A stretch of 64,000 bases of DNA, taken from NCBI RefSeq assembly GCF_023221595.1, contig NZ_CP096563.1, positions 124,001-188,000 on the forward strand. The letters are read 5' to 3'. The translations under genes were made by a program, and so were the position numbers. Numbering within the stretch: position 1 is the stretch's first letter; each line of letters starts with the position of its first letter. Below, one piece after another: positions 7,250 to 16,302 of this stretch. The DNA comes from Rhodococcus qingshengii JCM 15477 (GTDB taxonomy: Bacteria > Actinomycetota > Actinomycetes > Mycobacteriales > Mycobacteriaceae). The notes under the pieces are model-generated. The model had not been told where the DNA came from. It ran no database searches and worked only from the letters and a program-made list of their open reading frames with translations.

Positions 7250-8226
7250 AATCCTCGATACGTACTGCCGCGCTGTTGTGCTCGGCCGTTACCGCCACCG
7301 CAGTACTGACCGCATGCGGAAACTCCACGGCGGATTCGGCGGCGTCGTCGTCCGAGAAGATCACCGTCACCAATTGTGATCGCGAGGTCACGGTGCCCAA
7401 GACGGCGGAGCGGATTGTCTCGCTGTATCCGTCGATGACGGAACTTCTCATTCAGCTCGGCGCCGCCGACCGCATTGTCGGACAATCGAATACCGACCTC
7501 TCTCCTCCCAGCCCCGAACTCGCTGATCAGTTCGCGGCCGTGCCGGTACTGAGCACCGGAGTTCCCGCGAAAGAAGCATTGCTCGACGCCCGTCCGGATC
7601 TGATCGTCTCCGACGGGGAATACTGGTTCGACGGTGACCGATTGCAGACCATGGACGAATTGCGTGACCTCGGCATCCCGATCTTCGTGAACAGCGGCTA
7701 CTGCCACAAGGCCGTCACCGAGGGGCGGATCGACGACGTCTGGTCCGACCTCGACGGTCTCGGCGCCTTGACCGGAACAAGTGAGGCGGCAGCAACCCTC
7801 CTGGCCGACGGCAAGAAGTCCCTCGCAGCAACCGAGGCATCTGTCGCCGGGCAGGAGCCGGTTCCCACTGTGATGGTTCAGGTTTCGGAGGGACAGTCCT
7901 ATGCTCTGGCCAGGGGCCTCTACAGCAGTGTGCTCGAGGCCGCCGGGGGAAGCAATCTTTTCGAGAACGACCTTCCCGACGGAAAGTACTTCGGCCAGGT
8001 AGCCACGGAATCGGTGCTCGCGAAGTCGCCGAAGGCTGTCCTCGTCGTCTACTCCACCGAGTCGGCTCGGGAATCCACCCTGGATGCTGCGCGGACGGCA
8101 TTTGCCGGAACCCCCGCCGCGACATCGAATGCGATCTTTGCCGTTCCGGAGGCGTGGTTCGCCGGCGAGTTGGTCTCGATCGACGGGGCCGGCGAGGTGT
8201 CTCGCCTGCTGCACCCGGGTTCGTGA
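7246..8226 (+). CDS. Periplasmic-type substrate-binding lipoprotein of the FecB/BtuF family
   Basis: A 326-residue binding protein. The signal peptide carries a lipobox, VLTAC, with Cys24 as the lipid-anchored residue. The mature part has the two-lobed class III layout: RIVSLYPSMTELLIQLGAAD near residue 65, RPDLIVSDGEYWF near 120, and a C-terminal lobe with SPKAVLVVY. The start is an unusual TTG at 7246, because it gives a TTGA overlap with the ATPase stop and no ATG or GTG fits before the signal peptide. The ligand is unknown. By position it should bind the exported product or its metal complex. Confidence 0.9.
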   Translation: MKSSIRTAALLCSAVTATAVLTACGNSTADSAASSSEKITVTNCDREVTVPKTAERIVSLYPSMTELLIQLGAADRIVGQSNTDLSPPSPELADQFAAVPVLSTGVPAKEALLDARPDLIVSDGEYWFDGDRLQTMDELRDLGIPIFVNSGYCHKAVTEGRIDDVWSDLDGLGALTGTSEAAATLLADGKKSLAATEASVAGQEPVPTVMVQVSEGQSYALARGLYSSVLEAAGGSNLFENDLPDGKYFGQVATESVLAKSPKAVLVVYSTESARESTLDAARTAFAGTPAATSNAIFAVPEAWFAGELVSIDGAGEVSRLLHPGS

Positions 8227-8906
8227 CTGCACTCGAGCGAATCGAGGCCGTCGTATCGCTGCATGCAGTGTTGGACCGGACGGTGAGTCCGTCGGAGCTA
8301 CCGTTCGACGAGCACGCACTGCCGCCGGTGACGTGTGAATCCGTGGAACTGCCGGCCGCGACGCCACTGCCGGCCTGCGGGTTCGCGGACGTCTTGCAGG
8401 CACGGCGGAGCCGCTACGACCCCGCACAGACGGCACTCCGAGCAGGCGAGCTGTCAAACGTGTTGCACCACAGTGTTGTCAGCAGCCCGACGGCGGGCGG
8501 GATGCGCGAACTGACGCTGTCGTTTGTTCTCAGCCGACCCGGAGACGAGCTCGGAGCCGGGGTATACCGATATGCCCGAGGCCGTGCCGAAGCTGTCCGG
8601 CCAGGCGACGTGCGAGAGCACCTTCGAGCGAGCCTTCTCCAACCCGAGTTCGTCGACGTGTTCCCGGTTCTTTTGTTTGTGGTCGCCGACGTTGAAGCGC
8701 CGCTCGAGAAGTACGCGATGCGGCACTACCGCACGATGCACGTGGATGCCGGTGTGCTGGTTCAGAATCTGTACCTCGTGACCGAGGCGATGGGACTTGC
8801 GGGCTGCGCCATCGCAGGATTCACGGATACGCGAGTGGCATCTCTGTTGAATCTCGCGACGACGCAGCTTCCCGTCATGGCTTTTGCACTCGGGAGGCGC
8901 AGCTAG
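8223..8906 (+). CDS. SagB-type FMN dehydrogenase (azoline oxidase) of the RiPP system
   Basis: A 227-residue nitroreductase-fold protein of the SagB/ThcOx group. Visible features are the FMN-phosphate-binding RRSRYDP segment near residue 63, SSPTAGGMRELTLSF near 85-100, and the family helix MHVDAGVLVQNLYLVTEAMG with GCAIAGF near 175-200. SagB enzymes oxidise YcaO-made azolines to azoles. The GTG start at 8223 overlaps the binding-protein stop (GTGA). This coupling ties the biosynthetic function to the importer and is the strongest link between the two divergent units. Confidence 0.8.
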   Translation: MTALERIEAVVSLHAVLDRTVSPSELPFDEHALPPVTCESVELPAATPLPACGFADVLQARRSRYDPAQTALRAGELSNVLHHSVVSSPTAGGMRELTLSFVLSRPGDELGAGVYRYARGRAEAVRPGDVREHLRASLLQPEFVDVFPVLLFVVADVEAPLEKYAMRHYRTMHVDAGVLVQNLYLVTEAMGLAGCAIAGFTDTRVASLLNLATTQLPVMAFALGRRS

Positions 8907-8907
8907 G

Positions 8908-9192
8908 TCAGGCGAGAATACGTGCCTTCTGGGTCTCGAACTCGGCCTCGGTCAATACTCCCGCATTCTTGAGTTCGCCCAGCTTGGTGAGCTGTTCGAG
9001 CTTCAAGTCCATCGATGCTGCCGGAGCTGCCTGCGGTGGCAGGGGTGGTAGATCGGGAATCGGTGGCACCGGCTGGGCCTGCGCTGCGCGAGCCTGATCT
9101 TCGGCGGCCCAACGGGTCCGCTGACGGCGCTGAACATTGCCGTGAATGGAGCTTGCGACGGCTACCCGGCCGGCTCGCCTCAAGAAACTCAT
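8908..9192 (-). CDS. Small SHOCT-domain protein
   Basis: A 94-residue protein. It has a basic N-terminal region (MSFLRRAGRVAVASSIHGNV) with little true membrane character, a Pro/Ala-rich linker at about 40-60, and a C-terminal SHOCT motif. The motif has the typical LEQLTKLGELKNAGVLTEAE pattern and ends KARILA. SHOCT is a short helical oligomerisation module. Its ATG overlaps the stop of the DUF6325 gene (ATGA). The pairing of a DUF6325-like protein with a SHOCT protein beside an MFS transporter suggests a membrane-associated regulatory set, but the function is unknown. Confidence 0.8.
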   Translation of the reverse strand: MSFLRRAGRVAVASSIHGNVQRRQRTRWAAEDQARAAQAQPVPPIPDLPPLPPQAAPAASMDLKLEQLTKLGELKNAGVLTEAEFETQKARILA

Positions 9193-9641
9193 GCGTCCTT
9201 CTCCGTATTGCCTGGTGCGGTGTTGTCCAGTGCAGCAGCCAGTTCGTCCAAGCTCAGGTGACCTTCGGTGACAATCTTTGCGCCGCTGCGGGTCCACGCG
9301 TCGATCACCGGCAGTATTGCCAGTTCCTCGTAGACGAGTACGGTGGCAACACTTCCGGCGGCCAACTCGTCACCAACGGCAGCGAGGTCGCCGGCGTCGA
9401 GCAGTCCGGAGGCTGCGCCGTCGAACTGCGCCAGATCGAAATCTGCGAGTTCGAAGGTCGATGCCGGTACGACGGCCACTGATCCATCGGCGGCTTTGGT
9501 GACGAACTCGAGGTCGAGGATGCGGATCACGCCGGAGTCGACGAGAGTGAGCAGCTGCTCGAATCCTGCGGAAGTCGGTGCACCGCCGGGAAACTCGACG
9601 GCAACGTATTCGATCGGACCGAATTGGTCTTGGTTGGACAT
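9189..9641 (-). CDS. DUF6325/DUF1269-like acidic protein
   Basis: A 150-residue acidic protein with no signal peptide. It begins with a strand-rich segment (FGPIEYVAVEFPG), then a helix with VDSGVIRILDLEFVTKA, and ends with a repeat of the same fold in VLVYEELAILPVIDAW. This half-repeat pattern matches the DUF6325/DUF1269 group. It is coupled to the SHOCT gene by overlap and starts 3 bases after the MFS gene. The function is unknown. Confidence 0.65.
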   Translation of the reverse strand: MSNQDQFGPIEYVAVEFPGGAPTSAGFEQLLTLVDSGVIRILDLEFVTKAADGSVAVVPASTFELADFDLAQFDGAASGLLDAGDLAAVGDELAAGSVATVLVYEELAILPVIDAWTRSGAKIVTEGHLSLDELAAALDNTAPGNTEKDA

Positions 9642-9644
9642 CGG

Positions 9645-11291
9645 TTACTTCTTGCCCTTCGTGGGTTGCGGTTCTTCCAGAGCAGGTACTTCGTCGGGCA
9701 TGCGGCCGGCCGGAATGATGGCGAGCAGGGAGAGTCCGGCGAGGACGAGTAGCGAGGTTCGCAGGGCGCGCAAGCGCGCTTCGGTGTTGATCCGGATGGC
9801 TTCGTCGATCTGTGCTTGTGTCGCCGAGGTGTTTTCGAGCGTCACGACGAGTTGATCGTTGGGGACGAAGTTGACCTGGTCGAGATTGATCCCGGACTCG
9901 ACCTTGAGTGATGCCGGGATGGTGGGGTTGTCGATCAGCTGCGAGCTGACGAGGGAACCGAGGATTCCGACGGCGAAGACGCTGGCCACCGCGATGCCGA
10001 CGCTGCCGGACATGTTGTGTACCAGTCCCCGCCAGGCACCGACGTCGCCGGCCAGTTCCTTGGGAGCTGCGGTGAGGAGGGTGTTGAACACCAGCGCAAC
10101 GATGGCGCCCTGCCCGAGGCCGAGGGTGATCAGTCCGATGACGACAAAGATCTGATGCCAGTCGCCACGAATGGTGAAGGCCAACAAGATGAGTCCAGCG
10201 GCAACGACGACGAACCCGGCTCGTGCGATCAGACGCGGGGAGTACGTCTTGTACAGACGCGCGACGACGGTGCTCGCGATGAAGATCGAAAGTGTGTACG
10301 GGATGATCGAGAACGACGTCTGCAAGCTGCTGCGGCCCTGGATGATCTGCATGTACAGCGGAATGAGGAAGTTGGCCGCGGTTCCCACGAACATCATCGT
10401 CGCCATGCAAATCGTGGTGGCGCGCTCGGCGCCGGTCTTGAGGACGTCGAGGTTGAAGAGCTGAGGCTTGTTTTGCGCCTTGCGGCTTCGCGTCCACTGG
10501 AAGAATCCCTGCGCGCAGATGGTGCCGAGGACGATCAGGATGGCCGCGGGTGAAACACCGATGACCGAGAACGGCGCAGCGTCGGTGGCCAGGATGACGC
10601 CCCACGAGTTCAGGCCGCTGAAACCGAAGCTGAGCAGGATGACGGCAACGGCAGCAATGGCGGCGCCGGCCCAGTCGATGGTGATGTCCTTCTGCGGGGG
10701 AACAGGTTTGACCCGGAAGCTCAGGATCAGGTTGACCACCGCGAGAGCCACGACGAGGGCGAACGAGTATCGCCACCCGATCGTCGTCGCGAAGGAACCG
10801 GCGATGAGCAGCGCCAGCACACCGGCCGCCGGGATTGCTGCTGCCAGGTAACCGATGGCCTTTGCCTGCTGATCGCCACTGAAGTTCGTGGCGATGAAGA
10901 CCGTCAACGCAGGAGCGATGAGGGCGATCACGGCGCCGGATGCAGCTTGGGCCACGAACAGCATTGCCGGGCTCTGACTCAGGGCGACCGCGGCCATTGC
11001 GAGGCCGTGAATCGCGACGGCAATCTGGAAGACCAGACGCGTTCCGTAACGGGCGCCGATCTTGGCCCCCAACAGAATGAAGGCAGCCATGGCGAAGGTG
11101 CCCGCGGTGATCGCGGTGCCGACACTTGTTGCGGGCGTGTCGAGATCGGTGGTGATGCCGGCCATCGAGACGGTCAGGGCGTTGACGGCGAACGACGCCT
11201 GAATCTGGGTGAGGACCACCACGATGAGTGGTAGCCAGGAGGCGGTGCTCACGGCGGCCGTTGTGGCGGCCGCGCCAGGCTTTACGGACAT
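9645..11291 (-). CDS. MFS drug/proton antiporter, DHA2-like (14 helices)
   Basis: A 548-residue major facilitator with about 14 membrane segments, typical of DHA2/EmrB-type exporters. It shows GAKIGARYGTRLVFQ (motif A-like) near residue 80 and a long extracytoplasmic loop before the last helix (about 450-505). The C-terminal tail is Pro/Lys-rich and cytoplasmic. It heads a minus-strand group with DUF6325 and SHOCT genes. Likely a multidrug or lipid exporter; the substrate is not evident. Confidence 0.85.
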   Translation of the reverse strand: MSVKPGAAATTAAVSTASWLPLIVVVLTQIQASFAVNALTVSMAGITTDLDTPATSVGTAITAGTFAMAAFILLGAKIGARYGTRLVFQIAVAIHGLAMAAVALSQSPAMLFVAQAASGAVIALIAPALTVFIATNFSGDQQAKAIGYLAAAIPAAGVLALLIAGSFATTIGWRYSFALVVALAVVNLILSFRVKPVPPQKDITIDWAGAAIAAVAVILLSFGFSGLNSWGVILATDAAPFSVIGVSPAAILIVLGTICAQGFFQWTRSRKAQNKPQLFNLDVLKTGAERATTICMATMMFVGTAANFLIPLYMQIIQGRSSLQTSFSIIPYTLSIFIASTVVARLYKTYSPRLIARAGFVVVAAGLILLAFTIRGDWHQIFVVIGLITLGLGQGAIVALVFNTLLTAAPKELAGDVGAWRGLVHNMSGSVGIAVASVFAVGILGSLVSSQLIDNPTIPASLKVESGINLDQVNFVPNDQLVVTLENTSATQAQIDEAIRINTEARLRALRTSLLVLAGLSLLAIIPAGRMPDEVPALEEPQPTKGKK

Positions 11292-11359
11292 GATGGGTCA
11301 CGCCTTCCTCGACACTGCGTGTACTCGCGACGTGCCCGGATCAGCCACGCACGGCTACA

Positions 11360-12607
11360 TTAGCCGGAATTGTGCTGAATGGTCGCCTGCAAGTGGTTGG
11401 TTTCTTCGCGGTAGACCACCATCTCCCGGTGCAAGGCGCGCCGGAAGCGCGGTTGCTCGGCCAGCAGTACCGCCAGCACGGTCAGCAACAGCCACGTCGC
11501 GGCCGCGCTCGCGAGGAGCAGCAGGACCGGAATCCACGGACCGCCCATCTGCTCGAGCAGCGTCGTCTTTGCCCAGACGCGCCAGTAGAGCATCAGATTG
11601 ACGATCAGTCCGACACCGTACGAGATGACGAAGGACAGCAGGAACTGCTTCCACGTGCCGTCGTGGCGCCGCGCCGTCATCGGTTCTGCCCGCAGCGGCA
11701 AGCTCACCGACATCACGTTCGCGACCCCCAACCAGAGCAGGATCATGGTCAGCACCTGGCCGCACGCCTTCACCAGGTCGGCACTGCTTCCGGAGCGCCA
11801 CGCGAGGACGGCGCTGAGCAGGAACCCGGCGCTGCCGACGAGGAGCAGCATCACCGCGTTTTTCGCGACGAGCACGTGCCAGAGCCTCGTTCCACCGGAC
11901 AACGCAGCGCGCACGCGGCCGGCGTCGAAGCTGAGCGCATTGGTGCACACGACGCTTCCGACCACACCCGAGAGTGCGTACAGCGCAAGATAAGGCAGTC
12001 GATCTTCCTTGGCGTCCCACTGGAAGAGGCGAATGAATGCCAGGTACGCCAAGCCCATTCCGAGGCTCAGCCCCAGCCGAAATGCGATCGACCGAGGCTT
12101 ACCACTCACCACGTGCCGTGCTTCCTCACGGATCCGGGAGCCGAGATCCTGCACGTGCCGGACGACGGGGTTGCCCGAGTTCAGCGGGACGTAACCGCGG
12201 ATCGCGGCGGCGACGGTATCGGTGTCACCGGCATCGAGCGCGGCGACGCGTGCTTCGAGAACCGCAAGGTGGGCGGCGCGCAAGGCTATCCGTGCGGTGG
12301 TCACCGCGGCGACGGCGTCGGCCTCGGCCTGCGTGGCGGTGCCGATGCCGGCGTCGGCGGGCAGTGGCGGCTGCAACGTCGTGATCAGTTCGAGTTGACG
12401 CGCCATGTGCGGCGACGGTGACAACCCGCTGTACGACGGTCGGCTCAGCGCTGATCGTTCGTCGTCGAGCGAATCACGGACGGCCGCGACAGCCTTGCGG
12501 ACGGCTGCCGGGTTGTGCCAGCGCACCGACCGGGCGTCACGCTCGGCGGCGACGGCCCGGGAGGCAACCTCGGTCAGATCCTCGACCGCTGTCAATGTCT
12601 GCTCCAC
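11360..12607 (-). CDS. Membrane protein with ABC-2-permease-like C-terminal half
   Basis: A protein of about 415 residues. The first 180 are soluble, Ala/Arg-rich and helical. Then come about six hydrophobic segments, with a cluster including LGLSLGMGLAYLAFIRLFQW, LYALSGVVGSVVCTNALSF and a C-terminal LLLLASAAATWLLLTVLAVLL. The pattern resembles ABC-2-type permeases, but I see no adjacent ATPase. I start it at the GTG at 12607, because the open frame upstream of that is antisense to the DinB gene. The DinB gene starts 18 bases away in the opposite direction, so both transcripts are probably leaderless. The role is unknown. Confidence 0.65.
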   Translation of the reverse strand: MEQTLTAVEDLTEVASRAVAAERDARSVRWHNPAAVRKAVAAVRDSLDDERSALSRPSYSGLSPSPHMARQLELITTLQPPLPADAGIGTATQAEADAVAAVTTARIALRAAHLAVLEARVAALDAGDTDTVAAAIRGYVPLNSGNPVVRHVQDLGSRIREEARHVVSGKPRSIAFRLGLSLGMGLAYLAFIRLFQWDAKEDRLPYLALYALSGVVGSVVCTNALSFDAGRVRAALSGGTRLWHVLVAKNAVMLLLVGSAGFLLSAVLAWRSGSSADLVKACGQVLTMILLWLGVANVMSVSLPLRAEPMTARRHDGTWKQFLLSFVISYGVGLIVNLMLYWRVWAKTTLLEQMGGPWIPVLLLLASAAATWLLLTVLAVLLAEQPRFRRALHREMVVYREETNHLQATIQHNSG

Positions 12608-12625
12608 TCGGTTTAGGTTGGTTTC

Positions 12626-13213
12626 ATGACCACCAACTCGGAAAAGGAAGATCTCCAGCGGTACCTGCAGGCAGCACGTGATGCGCTCGTCTGGAAGCTC
12701 GACGGGCTGTCGGAGTATGACATTCGGCGCCCGATGACCCGGACAGGGACCAACTTGTTGGGTCTGGTCAAACACATGATCGGCGTCGAGCTCGGGTATT
12801 TCGGTCCTACGTTCGGCCGTCGGGTTCCCGATCTCCCCGCGTGGTTGCGTTCGGAGGAACTCAACGTCGACATGTGGGCCCGCGCCGACGAGTCCACTGC
12901 CGACATCGTCGAAACCTATCGCCGCACCTGGGCTTTCGCCGACGCCACGATCGAGGAGCACGATCTGGACGCCCCCGGCTTCGTGAAGCACTGGCCGGAG
13001 GATCGTCGCGACGTCACACTGCACCGGATACTCGTTCACGTTGTCACCGAGATCCATCGGCACGCCGGCCACGCGGACATCGTGCGGGAGCTGATCGACG
13101 GCGCCGCTGGGATGAAGGCGGGCGACAACAATCTGGCTCCCGGTGATGAGGCGTGGTGGGCCGAGTACACCGACCGTCTGGAGACGGCGGCACGCGAGGC
13201 CCACCACGCCTGA
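12626..13213 (+). CDS. DinB/DUF664 family protein
   Basis: A 195-residue four-helix DinB-like protein. The putative metal ligands are His50 (GLVKHMIGVE) and the HxxxRHAGH pattern (TEIHRHAGHADIVRELIDG) near residue 145, which is the DUF664 signature. Relatives include mycothiol-dependent enzymes and uncharacterised metalloproteins, so a thiol-transferase role is possible but unproven. It is transcribed divergently from the membrane protein and converges on the YfcC gene with a 1-base gap. Confidence 0.8.
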   Translation: MTTNSEKEDLQRYLQAARDALVWKLDGLSEYDIRRPMTRTGTNLLGLVKHMIGVELGYFGPTFGRRVPDLPAWLRSEELNVDMWARADESTADIVETYRRTWAFADATIEEHDLDAPGFVKHWPEDRRDVTLHRILVHVVTEIHRHAGHADIVRELIDGAAGMKAGDNNLAPGDEAWWAEYTDRLETAAREAHHA

Positions 13214-13214
13214 A

Positions 13215-14777
13215 CTACTCGAATACCGCTGCTGCGCCGATCACCACGACAACGATCACGAAGTTGATCAGTAGCAGTGGCCAGACGAAGCGCAGGAACT
13301 TGTCGTAGCCGACCTTCGCCATGGCCAACCCGCCGACAACGACGACGTTGGTCGGGGCAACCATCAGCATCAGGCCGTGGCCCATCTGGAAGGCGGTGAT
13401 GACGAGTGCTCGGCTGACTCCGGCAAAGTCGCCCAGCGGCGCGAGCAGCGGCATCGCCAGGGTGGCGTGACCGGAACTGGACGGGATCAGGAACGCCAGC
13501 GGGATGTTGACGAGCATCACCAGGATCGCGAAGACCCCCGCCGAAGCGCCGCTGACCAATTGCTCCATCGCGTTGAGGATGGTGTCGAGGGTTTCGGTGT
13601 TGGTCATGATCACCGAGACGCCGCGAGCGAGCAGGATGACGATCGCCGGTCCGACCATGTCGCCGGCTCCACGCGTGATCAGGGAGACGATCTTCTTCTC
13701 ACCCATCTTCGCGACTATGCCGACGAGAACGGCGGCGAGGATGAACAGCATCGCCAATTGCGGGAACCACCAGTTCAACTCGAACCAGTAGGGCTCGGTT
13801 GCCGTGACGTGATACGCGTCGTACTCGGCCGGACCGGTGGTGGCGCCGAAGATGCTCGACCACGGGATGACGGAGAAGATCATCAGTCCGAAGGTGAGTC
13901 CGGTGATGAGCAGTACCAGCTTCTGAGTTCCGGTGAGCTTGCCGTCGATGTCCACCGGCTCGGCCGGCTCTTCGTCTTCGTCGTCCGCGATGTCGAAGCC
14001 GACAAGCGACTTGGACGGATCCTTCTTCACCTTTGCGGCGTAGCGGAGAACGAATACCACTGCCACAGCGGTCAATACGATCCACAGGATCACGCGCAGC
14101 ACGATGCCGTCACCGATGGAGACGCCTGCCTCACCGGAGGCGACGCCGATCGAGAACGGATTGACGGTCGACGCCATGTTTCCGACCAGAGCGCCGAGGA
14201 TGATCATGGTGGCCGCGACCATGCGGTCGTAGCCCAGTGCCGTCATCAGCGGTATGAGCAGGGCGTAGAAGCCGAACGTCTCGACCGAGAAGCCCATTGT
14301 CGAACCGAGCAGTGAGAACAGCACCATGATGACGGTGATGAGCAACCAGCCCTTGTCGCTGAGCTTGGTAGCGAGTTGGGAGACAGCGGTTTCGAGACTG
14401 CGGGTGGCAAAGCTGACCGAGATGAACGCACCGAGCGCCATGATGAAGAGGACTACGCCGACCGAACCGAAGAGCCGTCCGATGTTGTCGGTGTCGACGA
14501 ACCCGGTGATCGAATCCTGTACGCCGTAGAGGCCGTTGACGGGGGAGAGGATCAGTTGCTGGATTCGTTCCCAGAACGACAGCGGAGACGTGACGGTTTC
14601 GAAGCTGCCGGGAACGGGTGAGCCGTCCACGTCGACGCCGAAGCGTCCGGCCGGAATGAACAGTGCTGCAATCCATACCAGGACGGTGACGATCGCGAGC
14701 ATCGTGACCGCGCCGGGGAACTCGAACTTCTTCTTGGCCGGAGTAGGTGCGGACCCCGTGTCGGTTTCGGTGCTCAT
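13215..14777 (-). CDS. YfcC/DcuC-family transporter
   Basis: A 520-residue membrane carrier with 12 or more hydrophobic segments and two hairpin-like segments. It has the acidic loop DIADDEDEEPAEPVDID in the middle (about residues 262-280) and the NPFSIGVASGEAGVSIGDG region near 205-225. The YfcC family is predicted to carry carboxylates, amino acids or peptides. Its ATG overlaps the stop of the M20 dipeptidase gene (ATGA), so it probably imports the peptide or amino-acid derivative that the dipeptidase hydrolysed before that gene was damaged. Confidence 0.8.
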   Translation of the reverse strand: MSTETDTGSAPTPAKKKFEFPGAVTMLAIVTVLVWIAALFIPAGRFGVDVDGSPVPGSFETVTSPLSFWERIQQLILSPVNGLYGVQDSITGFVDTDNIGRLFGSVGVVLFIMALGAFISVSFATRSLETAVSQLATKLSDKGWLLITVIMVLFSLLGSTMGFSVETFGFYALLIPLMTALGYDRMVAATMIILGALVGNMASTVNPFSIGVASGEAGVSIGDGIVLRVILWIVLTAVAVVFVLRYAAKVKKDPSKSLVGFDIADDEDEEPAEPVDIDGKLTGTQKLVLLITGLTFGLMIFSVIPWSSIFGATTGPAEYDAYHVTATEPYWFELNWWFPQLAMLFILAAVLVGIVAKMGEKKIVSLITRGAGDMVGPAIVILLARGVSVIMTNTETLDTILNAMEQLVSGASAGVFAILVMLVNIPLAFLIPSSSGHATLAMPLLAPLGDFAGVSRALVITAFQMGHGLMLMVAPTNVVVVGGLAMAKVGYDKFLRFVWPLLLINFVIVVVVIGAAAVFE

Positions 14778-16152
14778 TTCTTCCCCTCGAAGGTGTCGGC
14801 GTACTCCTGGAAGAACAGTGCTTTGGCGACGACGGCCTTCTCGAGCTCGTCGAGCAGGACGCGTTCGTTGGGGCCGTGGATGTTCGCGTAACCGTCGGTG
14901 GCGCCGAACAACAGCTTCTCGGCGGTGGGCACTGCTGTATCCAAGGCCATCACGAGGGGGATCGAGCCGCCGCCTGCCATCAGCCCGGCCGGCTCACCCC
15001 ACGACTGCGATAGTGCAGACAATGCCGCGTCGAAGGCCGGTCCACCTTCGGCTGCCGCAAACCCGTCGCCGGTTTCTCCCGCGGTGACGGTCAGTTGCAA
15101 ACCGAAGGGGCGCAGGGCTTCCAGGTGCCGGACCAGAGCAGCCTGCGCCTCGGTGGCAGGTTGGCGCGGGTGTACGCGCAGATTGATCACGGCGCGGGCC
15201 GTGCTTGCGACGGCGTTGACCGCACCGTCCACAGGGGGAGCGTCGATTCCCGTCACGGTGATGGCCGGGCCCGACCAGATGCGTTCGCCGATGCCGCCGG
15301 TTCCGAGCAGCGGAAGCCCGTCACGGATCTCGGCGAGGGTGCGGAACTCGTCCTCGGTGTATGAACTGCCGGTCCACGGTTCGCGCATGAGGCCGTCGAC
15401 CGCCACGTCGCCGTTGTCGTCGTGCAGCGACGCCAGTGCGCGGATGAGCGCGAGGCGGGCGTCCGGTGCGGCGCCGCCGTAGAGGCCGTTGTGCTTGTCG
15501 GCTCCGAGAGTGGTGAGTTCGACGATCACCTGGGCCGATCCGCGCAGTGCGACGGTCAGGGTCGGTGATCCGGGTCGAACGCTCCCGACGTCGGCGATGA
15601 CCATTGCGTCGGCCGCAAACAATTCGGGGGCTTCCGGAGGATAGTTGTCGAAGAGGGGCTGCCGAATTCTTCCTGGCCTTCGATGACGAGCTTGACCGTC
15701 ACTGGCGGCTTTCCGTCGAAGACGCGAAGCGCGCCGATCATGCCGATGACGTTTGCCTTCGAATCTGCCGTACCGCGGCCGTAAATCGCGCCGTCACGCT
15801 TGCTCGGTTCGAAAGGCGGTGAATCCCAGAGTTCGACGTCGTCGGCGGGAACGACGTCGTAATGCGAATACATCAATACGGTCGGGGCTCCCTCTGGACC
15901 GGGAACTGTTGCAATGATGACCGGCGCAGTTTTACCTGTTATTTCGAGTTTCTCTATCTTCGTGACTCCGGACTTCTCCAATAGAGAAACGATCAGGTCG
16001 TGAGCCTCGAACAGGGGCTCGCTGGGGAAACCTTCTGTTGCTATCGACGGAATACGAACAAGTTCGACGAGTTCCGACTCCAGTGCCGGCATCAAAGCTG
16101 CAACTGTTTCCTTGATTGTGAAATAGGAGGGCGAGGCGGATTCTTCCGGCAC
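14774..16152 (-). pseudogene. M20/M25/M40-family dipeptidase, split by a one-base frameshift
   Basis: The N-terminal part (from a GTG at 16152, with AAGGAG 10 bases upstream) carries the metal-site motifs SHYDVVPAD and YGRGTADSKA and reads through EGQEEFGSP. The frame then breaks. The C-terminal part continues in the next frame as LFDNYPPEAPELFAADAMV and runs to 14774 with the dimerisation domain and the final metal-site region. Restoring one base in the G4 run at 15655-15658 (C4 on the coding strand) would give a single protein of about 459 residues, the normal length for this family. It is either a real null allele or a homopolymer error in the assembly. Confidence 0.85.
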
Positions 16153-16272
16153 GGAATTGACTCCTTCTGGGAAAGGCGAAAAACATTAGAGGCAGAGTCT
16201 TACACCCGATATGCGGGGTGTGAAAGGGTGACCCGAACAAAAAGCCGAAGTGGGGCGCCGGGCTCACGATTC

Positions 16273-16294
16273 TTGACATTGACGTCAACGTCAA
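16273..16294. promoter_or_regulatory. 22-bp palindromic operator upstream of the TetR gene
   Basis: TTGACATTGACGTCAACGTCAA is a palindrome with a single mismatched pair and nested TTGACGTCAA at its centre. It lies 9-15 bases before the candidate starts of the TetR gene and about 120 bases from the dipeptidase start on the other strand. This is the size and symmetry expected for a TetR dimer-pair site, so autoregulation is likely. Confidence 0.65.
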
Positions 16295-16302
16295 CACACA
16301 CT

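Noticed and set aside
9370..11301. 643-codon minus-strand frame over the DHA2-like transporter
   Set aside because: Arg/His-rich shadow in another frame; the transporter frame has 14 hydrophobic segments and conserved motifs.
12608..13207. Continuation of the membrane-protein frame across the DinB gene
   Set aside because: The minus-strand frame stays open but is antisense to a clear DinB protein and has no domain or membrane character; the gene more likely starts at GTG 12607.
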